From the NCBI RefSeq assembly GCF_030268965.1, contig NZ_BSSE01000001.1, forward strand, positions 124,001 to 188,000: a DNA stretch of 64,000 nt, given 5' to 3'. Below are positions 36,804 to 43,378 of this stretch, one piece after another. This stretch comes from Microtetraspora sp. NBRC 16547. Its GTDB lineage: Bacteria; Actinomycetota; Actinomycetes; Streptosporangiales; Streptosporangiaceae. The position numbers were made by a program, and so were the translations under genes. Below the pieces are notes generated by a model. That model worked only from the letters and a program-made list of their open reading frames with translations, had not been told where the DNA came from and searched no databases. Numbering within the stretch: the stretch's first letter is position 1; each line of letters opens with the position of its first letter.

Positions 36804-37562
36804 TCACGACAACCGCCGCGACGCCAGGATGCTGACGAGATGCAGGACGAGCTGGAGTCCGGCGATCACCGCGCAGGCCACGGTCAGGATCCGCGTCGCG
36901 GGGAACCAGAGGTCGAGCACCGCCGCGACCACCACGATCAGGGACAGCTCGACGGCCTGGATGACGCGGTGGAAGCGCAGCGCGGCGGCGACCTTCCTGG
37001 CCGCACCGAGGCGGCGCGACTGGAAGTGGCCGGCGGACGCCTCGGTGGCGGCGACCAGGCCGGAGCGCGCCCTGGCCACGTCGACCAGGTCGGTCTCCGC
37101 TTTGATCAGGATCGCACCGAGGGCGGCCGCGACGCCGAGCACGGTGTACCAGTCGGGCAGCACCTGCGACGCGCGGAAGCCCAGGCCGATGAGCAGCGCA
37201 GCCTCGGCGAGGTAGTGGCCCACCCGGTCGAGGTAGACACCGGTGATCGAGGTGCGGCCGGTCCACCGGGCCAGCTCGCCGTCGGAGCAGTCGAGCAGCA
37301 GGTAGATCTGGATCAGCACCGCGGCGCCGACGGCGGCCCAGATCCCGGGAATCGCGAGCACGGCTCCCGCCAGCACGCCGCACAGGATCATCAGACCGGT
37401 GACCTGATTGGGCGTGATGGGGGTCTTGGCCAGCACCCATGTCGCGTAGATGGACAGCTTCCGCATGTAGAGCAGGCCGGCCCAGTGCTCGCCGCTGCGG
37501 CGGTCCATTGTGGTCTGCGGCTGCGCGACCGCGCGCAGCTCAGCGACCGACGGCGCGGACAT
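36804..37562 (-). CDS. CDP-alcohol phosphotransferase with a non-canonical active site
   Basis: This 252-residue membrane protein has about six helices. The family signature D-x2-D-G-x2-A-R-x8-G-x3-D-x3-D is read here as D91, D94, G95, A98, R99, G108, D112, but the eighth position is H116 (DRVGHYLAEA) instead of the last aspartate, the usual catalytic base. The rest of the signature is intact, so it should bind metal and the CDP-alcohol, but chemistry may differ. ATG at 37562 follows GGAGG and overlaps the end of the glycerol-1-phosphate dehydrogenase gene by 23 nt, so the two are coupled. It probably moves a CDP-linked polyol phosphate onto an acceptor. Confidence 0.85.
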   Translation of the reverse strand: MSAPSVAELRAVAQPQTTMDRRSGEHWAGLLYMRKLSIYATWVLAKTPITPNQVTGLMILCGVLAGAVLAIPGIWAAVGAAVLIQIYLLLDCSDGELARWTGRTSITGVYLDRVGHYLAEAALLIGLGFRASQVLPDWYTVLGVAAALGAILIKAETDLVDVARARSGLVAATEASAGHFQSRRLGAARKVAAALRFHRVIQAVELSLIVVVAAVLDLWFPATRILTVACAVIAGLQLVLHLVSILASRRLS

Positions 37563-38598
37563 AATCCTCCACCCTCGTCCTGACCTCGGTCTCCGACAGC
37601 CGGAGGTGTTCGAGGATGGTATATCTGCCGGGCCGCGTCGATGGCGCCAGCATCACCGCGGCGATGAACTGCTCGGTCGTCAGGCCGAGGTCGCCGGGGG
37701 TGACGGGCAGCGAGTGCCGCCGCAGGCAGTCGGTGACCTGATCGAGGCGCTGGGCGTCCTCTCTCAGGAAGAAGCAGAACGCCGCGCCCACACCGGCGAG
37801 TTCGCCGTGGTTGGACGTTCCGGGAAAGAGCTGATCCACGGCATGAAGGATCTCATGGTCGCCACCACTCGAAGGACGGCTCGACCCCGCGACGACCATC
37901 GCCATGCCGGAAAGGATCAAGGATTCGGCCAGGACGGTGAGGAACGCGTCGGACTCAATCGAGTCGCCCCGCCCGATCACCGCCTCGGCGGCCGTGCGCG
38001 CCATGGAGACGGCGACGCCGTCGATCGGCTCGCCGCGCTCGGCGTTGCTGAGCTGCCAGTCCTCGATCGCGGACAGGTTGCTCACCACGTCGCCGACCCC
38101 GGACCGGACCAGGGCCGGCGGCGCGTCGTGCACGAAGTCGAGGTCCACCATGATCGCCAGCGGCATGGGCACCCCGAAGGAGGGCTTGCCCCCGTCGTGG
38201 ACGAGGGAGGCGACGGGCGAGCAGATGCCGTCGTGCGAGAGGTTGGTGGCGACCGCGACCATCGGGATGCCGGCAAGAGACGCGGCGTATTTCGTCGCGT
38301 CGATGGTCTTGCCCCCGCCGATGCCGATGACCGCCTCGTACGCGCCCTTGCGCAGATCGGCGCCGAGCGAGACGGCGGCGTCCACCGAACCGTCGGGCAC
38401 CCGGAAGACCCGGGCCTCACCGAGGGACGGCGCGATCACCTCGGCGATCTTGTCTCCCTGGCTCACCCCGACGGCGACCGCCACCCGGCCGGAGGTGGCG
38501 ACCCGGCTGTCCGACAGCAGCGCACCGAGCTGCGCGATCGCGCCCCGCCGTACCTCCATCGTGAGGGGGGCGGGGAGCATCCTGGCCAGAATCGGCAA
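37540..38598 (-). CDS. sn-glycerol-1-phosphate dehydrogenase family enzyme (archaeal EgsA type)
   Basis: This 352-residue protein carries the NAD-binding IGIGGGKTIDATKYAA and the G1P-dehydrogenase signatures SHDGICSPVAS, GDVVSNLSAIEDWQL, AGSSRPSSGGDHEILHA, NHGELAGVG and RPGRYTIL. Predicted Zn ligands are D170, H248 and H264. These motifs match archaeal EgsA and bacterial AraM more than other iron-containing alcohol dehydrogenases. The family reduces dihydroxyacetone phosphate to sn-glycerol-1-phosphate. The start is a TTG at 38598, fixed by AAGGAG 6 nt upstream. It is followed by the CDP-alcohol phosphotransferase and preceded by a LicC-like nucleotidyltransferase, suggesting a CDP-polyol route. 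Another polyol-phosphate substrate is possible. Confidence 0.85.
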   Translation of the reverse strand: MPILARMLPAPLTMEVRRGAIAQLGALLSDSRVATSGRVAVAVGVSQGDKIAEVIAPSLGEARVFRVPDGSVDAAVSLGADLRKGAYEAVIGIGGGKTIDATKYAASLAGIPMVAVATNLSHDGICSPVASLVHDGGKPSFGVPMPLAIMVDLDFVHDAPPALVRSGVGDVVSNLSAIEDWQLSNAERGEPIDGVAVSMARTAAEAVIGRGDSIESDAFLTVLAESLILSGMAMVVAGSSRPSSGGDHEILHAVDQLFPGTSNHGELAGVGAAFCFFLREDAQRLDQVTDCLRRHSLPVTPGDLGLTTEQFIAAVMLAPSTRPGRYTILEHLRLSETEVRTRVEDYVRAVGR

Positions 38599-38622
38599 GT
38601 GGGTCTCCTTAGGCGACGAGAG

Positions 38623-38742
38623 CTAGTGCCCCGACCGGCAGGATCTGCCCGGAAGGAGCGGCGTCCAGGGGGGTGCATCGCGCGGCGGCGGGGTGCCGCT
38701 CCGGGCGACGCGATGGGGCGGAGAGCGACCGCAGGGGACTAG
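38623..38742 (+). mobile_element. 120-bp MITE-like element, short form
   Basis: It begins CTAGTGCCCC and ends GGGGACTAG, imperfect terminal inverted repeats on CTAG. Its first 58 bases match the reverse complement of the right end of 45145-45361 at 52 of 58 positions, and its last ~50 bases match the other end at lower identity (GGTGCCG and GGGCGACGCGA are shared). About 97 bp of the middle are missing. The right-hand CTAG gives the TAG stop of the nucleotidyltransferase gene. No open frame is inside. Confidence 0.75.
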
Positions 38743-39470
38743 TAGCGGCAGGCGATCTCGCGAGCCTTGGTCAGGTCGTCATGGTTGTCCACCTCGACCC
38801 AGTCGACCTTGCCGATCGGAGCGACCGAGATCTTCTCGCCCCGGCCGACCATCTCCTGGTAGCCGTCCTCGTAGTAGAGCTGCGGGTCGCGCTCGAACGT
38901 GGCGCGCAGCGCGTCGGCCAGCCGCTCGGCCGCGCCGGGACGGATCAGCGTGGCGCCGATGTACTCGCCGTACGCCTCGGCCGGGTCCATCAGCTTGGTG
39001 ATGCGCTTGAGGCTGCCGCCGTCGAGGGTGACCTTCATCTCCTCGTCGGCCAGGGCCTTCACGTCGTCCACCGCGAGCAGGATGTCGCTGGTGGCCTCCG
39101 CCGACAGCAGGGTCTCCTCGACCGAGACGGGGTGCACGGTGTCGCCGTTGACCAGCAGCGCGCCCTGGGCGAAGTGGTCGCGCGCGCACCACAGCGAGTA
39201 GGCGTTGTTCCACTCCTCCGCCTTGTCGTTGTGCACGAGGGTCAGCTTCACGCCGTGCCGGCGCTCCAGGTCCGCCTGGCGGTCGTGTACGGCCTGCGCC
39301 TGGTATCCGACGATGACGACGACATCACGGAGGTCCACCGCGGCGAGGTTGCGCAGGGCGATGTCGAGGATCGTGGTCTCGCCGTCGACCGGCACGAGCG
39401 CCTTGGGCAGCGTGTCGGTGTACGGCCGCAGGCGGCGTCCGGCTCCGGCGGCCAGCACCATTCCCAGCAA
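38739..39470 (-). CDS. LicC-like nucleotidyltransferase (phosphocholine/polyol-phosphate cytidylyltransferase type)
   Basis: This 243-residue protein opens with MVLAAGAGRRLRPYTDTLPKAL, the nucleotide-binding loop and lysine of the sugar-nucleotidyltransferase fold. It has VIVGYQAQAV, NNAYSLWCARD, LVNGDTVHP and a C-terminal VEVDNHDDLTKAREI, as in LicC-type cytidylyltransferases. The TTG at 39470 is chosen because AGGAG lies 6 nt upstream; the internal ATG at 39461 is too far. The stop codon TAG is part of the CTAG end of the 120-bp element. With the dehydrogenase and CDP-alcohol phosphotransferase it could make CDP-glycerol or a related CDP-polyol. Confidence 0.85.
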   Translation of the reverse strand: MLGMVLAAGAGRRLRPYTDTLPKALVPVDGETTILDIALRNLAAVDLRDVVVIVGYQAQAVHDRQADLERRHGVKLTLVHNDKAEEWNNAYSLWCARDHFAQGALLVNGDTVHPVSVEETLLSAEATSDILLAVDDVKALADEEMKVTLDGGSLKRITKLMDPAEAYGEYIGATLIRPGAAERLADALRATFERDPQLYYEDGYQEMVGRGEKISVAPIGKVDWVEVDNHDDLTKAREIACRY

Positions 39471-39589
39471 CGTGCACTCCTAAGGTCGAGCGACTGACAG
39501 TAACCCCAAAGATTAGTTGCCTTTGTGCCCTGATCGTGTAATCCGTACGTGGGCCGGGGTTCATCAGGCGCGGCTCCTGAGGTGCCGGA

Positions 39590-40213
39590 TCAGTCTCCGG
39601 CACCGAGGTCGGCCGCCTCGACGCCGGAGCGCGGCGCCGCCAGCCAGCAGGTCAGGCTCTCCCAGCAGAACAGACCCCAGAGGTAGAGGCCGAGCAGCGC
39701 GAACGTCGCGGTGACCAGACCGACGGCGCCGCCGATCGCCACGACCAGCATCCGTCCGTCCCAGCCGAGCCCGGCCAGCGGCAGCCACGAGGGCGGGTAG
39801 ACGTGCTGGCGCACCCGGTACACCGTGTCGTAGTGGTGGAACACCATCGCGCCGAGGAGCGCGAAGATCAGCAGGGGCGGGACGTTGTGCGCGAAGCCCA
39901 CGCAGGCGACGAAGCCGTACTCGGTCAGCCGCAGGATCGGCGGGACCAGCCAGTCGAGCCGCCCGTCGTGCCGGTGCGAGCTGCCCGGACCGGCGAGCAG
40001 CAGGGCCACCGCCGGGGCCAGGACCGCCAGGCCCTCGGCGCCCGCGACCCCGACGAACAGCAGCATTCCGGTGACGAAGGCCCCCGTGACGGCGGGCGGC
40101 AGCGGCGGGAGCTGCCCCGCGACCAGCAGGCCCATCGCCCGGGACAGCGCCCCGTCGTCGCGGTAGGCGACGACCGCGCTGCGCGGCACCGGCGTCATGT
40201 GCACGGAGATCAT
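39590..40213 (-). CDS. DUF5941-like membrane protein
   Basis: This 207-residue protein has about five hydrophobic segments and the stretch LTEYGFVACVGFAHNVPPLL followed by FHHYDTVYRVRQ. From memory, in some actinobacteria a similar domain (DUF5941) is fused to the C-terminus of a CDP-alcohol phosphotransferase. Here it is a separate gene starting 13 nt after that phosphotransferase's stop. ATG at 40213 follows GGGAGAG. It probably forms a complex with the upstream enzyme; its own chemistry is unknown. Confidence 0.65.
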   Translation of the reverse strand: MISVHMTPVPRSAVVAYRDDGALSRAMGLLVAGQLPPLPPAVTGAFVTGMLLFVGVAGAEGLAVLAPAVALLLAGPGSSHRHDGRLDWLVPPILRLTEYGFVACVGFAHNVPPLLIFALLGAMVFHHYDTVYRVRQHVYPPSWLPLAGLGWDGRMLVVAIGGAVGLVTATFALLGLYLWGLFCWESLTCWLAAPRSGVEAADLGAGD

Positions 40214-40226
40214 GCCCGCTCTCCCG

Positions 40227-41825
40227 TCATGTGAGGGACCTGCCGACCCGCCCGGCAAGGGTGTAGACGAGCGCGCCCGCCCCCCAGACGAGCAGGGCGA
40301 GGAACGTCACCCTGGCGTTGAACACGGCGGCGGTGACCGCGATGAGCGCCATCCGCTCCCCGATCGGCAGCACGACGACCTTCTTCGCCCATCGGGTCGC
40401 GGTGCCGAGGTCGAGCCGCCGGGAGAGACCGATCACGCGGCCTGCGACCGAGACGCCGGAAGCGCCGCCGGGAGTGCCACCGGGCCCGTGACCGGACGCG
40501 CTCTGGGCGGCACCGCCGGGGAGGGCGCCGCTGGACGCGCCGCCCCTCGCATCGTCGAGGCGGGGCAGGTCCGAGGCGACGGAGAGCGGAAGCGGCGGGC
40601 GGTCCCAGTCGCCGCGGGCCCTGGCGTCCGCCAGGGCTCCGGCGTACGAGAAGTCGATCATGTGCCGGAGGGCCTGCACCAGCATGGCGGCGACCGCGAG
40701 AGCCCAGATGCCACCCGGCCCGGTCACCCCGGCCGCGGTGCTGCCGGCGTACCCGATGGCGAGACCGCCGTAGACGAGGTATTCCTTCACCCGGTCAAAG
40801 GTGGCGTCGAGCCAGGAGCCCAGCGGCGAGAAGCTCCGGGTGTAGCGGGCGAGCTGGCCGTCCACGCAGTCGAGCACGAACGACAGGTAGAGCGCCACCG
40901 CGCCGACGACCTGACCGGTCCGCTCCCCCGCCGAGAACCAGATCGCGGCGATGGCGGCCAGGCCGACCGAGACTCCGGTGACCGCGTTGGGCGTCATGCG
41001 CAGCCGCGCGGCCAGCCGTACGAGATGGGGGGACCAGGTGCTCACGCAGTAGGTGGTGAACAGGCCGTCGTCGGACTTGACCGCGGCCCGGAGCCTGGCC
41101 GCGCCCTCGTCCACCTCGGCCAGCCGGCGCACCGCCTCGTCGGCCGCGGCCTGGCTCCCGGCCCGCTCACAGTGCAGGCCGCCGAGCTGCGCGGCGCGTA
41201 CGGGGACCCCGGCGCGGACCAGACCGGCGAGCAGCAGGTCGGCCACCTCGGTGTCGCCCGCGCGGCCGAGCCTGCGGTTCTGGGCGAGGTCGGCGAGCTC
41301 CTCAGCCACGTCGGCGAGGCTCGCCAGGTGGGCCTCCCCCACCTGGAGGACGCCGCGAAAGGTGGCGTCCGGCGACTCGACCCGGTGGAAGGAGTTGCCC
41401 GCCGCCACAATCCGTCCCCGCTCGGTCCGCACCGGCGGGAGGAGCGGGGTGGCGGAGCCGGGCGCGACGAGCGCGGCGGAGCCGTGTGAGGGATCGTCGA
41501 TCATGACGGCCAGGGCCTCGGTGTGGGCGACGAGATCGCCGTAGAGCACGGCCACGGGATGGCTGGAGGCGCGGGCCACCTTGGCGACGGAGCGCAGGTC
41601 GTCGGCGAGACCGCCGCCGGTGTCCTCGGCCCGGGTCATGACCTGGACGTCACGCACGGACAGCGTCCGCAGCTGGACGGTGAGGCGATCGAGGAGGCTC
41701 GTCCTCGCGGACGTGACGCCGGATGTCATGCCGACCGTCATGCCGGCCGAGGGCGTCGTCGCGAAGACCACGACGACGGCGCCGGATGTGGTGCCGGGCG
41801 CGCCCCGGGCCGCTTCTGCCCCCAT
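40227..41825 (-). CDS. CDP-alcohol phosphotransferase fused to a degenerate nucleotidyltransferase domain
   Basis: The protein is about 532 residues. Residues 1-230 resemble a MobA/IspD-like fold (VVVVFATTPSAG, VAVLYGDLVAHTEALAVMID) but the glycine/arginine nucleotide-binding loop is missing, so this part is probably inactive or has a new role. Residues 255-530 are a membrane CDP-alcohol phosphotransferase with the full signature DCVDGQLARYTRSFSPLGSW followed by LDATFD, all aspartates present. A low-complexity Gly/Ala/Ser loop lies near 430-460. ATG at 41825 is preceded by GGAG; a GTG at 41849 has none. The order resembles archaeal inositol-phosphate cytidylyltransferase/DIPP synthase fusions. 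It heads an operon with the DUF5941-like gene. Confidence 0.8.
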   Translation of the reverse strand: MGAEAARGAPGTTSGAVVVVFATTPSAGMTVGMTSGVTSARTSLLDRLTVQLRTLSVRDVQVMTRAEDTGGGLADDLRSVAKVARASSHPVAVLYGDLVAHTEALAVMIDDPSHGSAALVAPGSATPLLPPVRTERGRIVAAGNSFHRVESPDATFRGVLQVGEAHLASLADVAEELADLAQNRRLGRAGDTEVADLLLAGLVRAGVPVRAAQLGGLHCERAGSQAAADEAVRRLAEVDEGAARLRAAVKSDDGLFTTYCVSTWSPHLVRLAARLRMTPNAVTGVSVGLAAIAAIWFSAGERTGQVVGAVALYLSFVLDCVDGQLARYTRSFSPLGSWLDATFDRVKEYLVYGGLAIGYAGSTAAGVTGPGGIWALAVAAMLVQALRHMIDFSYAGALADARARGDWDRPPLPLSVASDLPRLDDARGGASSGALPGGAAQSASGHGPGGTPGGASGVSVAGRVIGLSRRLDLGTATRWAKKVVVLPIGERMALIAVTAAVFNARVTFLALLVWGAGALVYTLAGRVGRSLT

Positions 41826-41842
41826 GGTCTCCCGCTCCACTC

Positions 41843-41886
41843 TGATCACTTAAAAGTCCACACCGCAACGTAACCGAGTGATCACT
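41843..41886. promoter_or_regulatory. Two TGATCACT direct repeats in a divergent promoter region
   Basis: TGATCACT occurs at 41843-41850 and 41879-41886, 36 nt apart, between the CDP-alcohol phosphotransferase and the IspD-SDR gene. The core TGATCA is palindromic. Position and spacing fit a shared regulator site for both operons. No regulator is identified. Confidence 0.35.
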
Positions 41887-41953
41887 AGGTGGCAATGCCA
41901 TTCGGCGGCGGTTCGCGAAGGGCCTGCGGGTATGGTCAGTGCGGGGAGGCATC

Positions 41954-43360
41954 ATGATCGCGAAATCGCGTCTGCGCACGGTCGGAGTCGTACTGGCCGG
42001 CGGGGTCGGCCAGCGGGTGGGGTTGAACACCCCCAAGCAACTGCTGAAGATCGCAGGCAGGACCATTCTGGAACACACGCTCGGTGTGTTCGACGGCCAT
42101 CCGGAGATCGACGAGGTCATCGTGCTGATGACCCCCGGCTTCACCGACGAGGTCGCCTCGCTGGTCGAGCGGAACGGCTACACCAAGGTCACCAAGATCC
42201 TCGAAGGCGGCGCGAGCCGTACCGAGACCACGTGGCGCGCCCTGCAGGCCCTCGGCGACGAGGAGTGCGACGTGCTGCTGCACGACGCGGTCCGTCCCCT
42301 CGTGGAGCCGCGCATCATCAGCGACTGCGTCACCGCCCTCGCCCGGTACGAAGCGGTGGACGTGGCCATCCCGTCGTCTGACACCGTCGTCGTGGCCGTC
42401 CCCGGGCCGCGCGGCGAGATCATCCGCGACATCCCCGACCGCTCGCGGCTGCGGCGCGGCCAGACTCCCCAGTGCTTCCGGCTGTCGGTGATCCGGGCGG
42501 CCTACGAGCGCGCCTTCGCCGACCCCGATTTCGACAAGCTCCCCGCGACGGACGACTGCGGCGTCGTGCTTCGCTATCTCCCCGACGTGCCGATCTACCT
42601 CGTGCCGGGCAGCGAGCACAACATGAAGGTCACCCACCCGGTCGACGTCTTCATCGCCGACAAGCTGTTCCAGCTCGCCGAGAGCACCGCCCCGGCGCTG
42701 ACCGAGGAGGGCTACCACGCGGCTCTGCGCGGGAAGAGCCTCGTGGTGTTCGGCGGCAGCTACGGCATCGGCGCCGACATCGTGAAGCTCGCCCGCGGCT
42801 ACGGCGCGACCGTGCACTCCTTCTCCCGGACCGCGAACGGCGTCCGCGTCCAGGACGCCTCTGCCGTCGAGGACGCCCTCGCCGGGGCGTACGCCGAGAC
42901 CGGCCGCATCGACTACGTCGTGAACACAGCGGCCGTCCTGCACATGGGCAAGCTGGGCGAGGCCGACCACGCCACCATCGAGGAGACGATCGGCGTCAAC
43001 TACCTCGGCCCGGTCAACATCGCCCGCGCATCGCTCAAATACCTGGCGGAGACCCGCGGCCAGCTCCTCCTCTACACCTCCTCGTCGTACACGCGGGGCC
43101 GGGCCGACTACAGCCTCTACTCCTCGACCAAGGCGGCGGTCGTCAACCTCACCCAGGCGCTCGCCGACGAGTGGGCCGACCAGGGCGTGCGGGTGAACTG
43201 CGTCAACCCCGAGCGCACCGCCACGCCGATGCGGTTGCGGGCCTTCGGCGACGAACCGGCCGGAACACTGCTTTCCCCGGCCGCCGTCGCCCGTACCAGC
43301 CTCGACGTGCTCATCTCCCGCCTCACCGGACACGTCATCGACGTGCGGCTGACCAGGTGA
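41954..43360 (+). CDS. IspD-like cytidylyltransferase fused to SDR reductase (CDP-ribitol synthase-like)
   Basis: This 468-residue two-domain protein begins with about 235 residues of IspD/TarI fold: VVLAGGVGQRVGLNTPKQLL, LHDAVRPLVEPRIISDC, RGQTPQCFRL. From about 255 it is a short-chain dehydrogenase/reductase with the nucleotide loop FGGSYGIGADIV and the catalytic Y-x3-K in SLYSSTKAAVVNL. The same domain order occurs in Haemophilus Bcs1/Acs1, which reduces ribulose-5-phosphate and activates it as CDP-ribitol; TarI/TarJ do this as two proteins. ATG at 41954 follows GGGGAGG. It is followed by a TagF-like polymerase. CDP-ribitol is the best guess; another CDP-polyol is possible. Confidence 0.85.
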   Translation: MIAKSRLRTVGVVLAGGVGQRVGLNTPKQLLKIAGRTILEHTLGVFDGHPEIDEVIVLMTPGFTDEVASLVERNGYTKVTKILEGGASRTETTWRALQALGDEECDVLLHDAVRPLVEPRIISDCVTALARYEAVDVAIPSSDTVVVAVPGPRGEIIRDIPDRSRLRRGQTPQCFRLSVIRAAYERAFADPDFDKLPATDDCGVVLRYLPDVPIYLVPGSEHNMKVTHPVDVFIADKLFQLAESTAPALTEEGYHAALRGKSLVVFGGSYGIGADIVKLARGYGATVHSFSRTANGVRVQDASAVEDALAGAYAETGRIDYVVNTAAVLHMGKLGEADHATIEETIGVNYLGPVNIARASLKYLAETRGQLLLYTSSSYTRGRADYSLYSSTKAAVVNLTQALADEWADQGVRVNCVNPERTATPMRLRAFGDEPAGTLLSPAAVARTSLDVLISRLTGHVIDVRLTR

Positions 43361-43378
43361 GTGGGTAGGCAGCGATGC

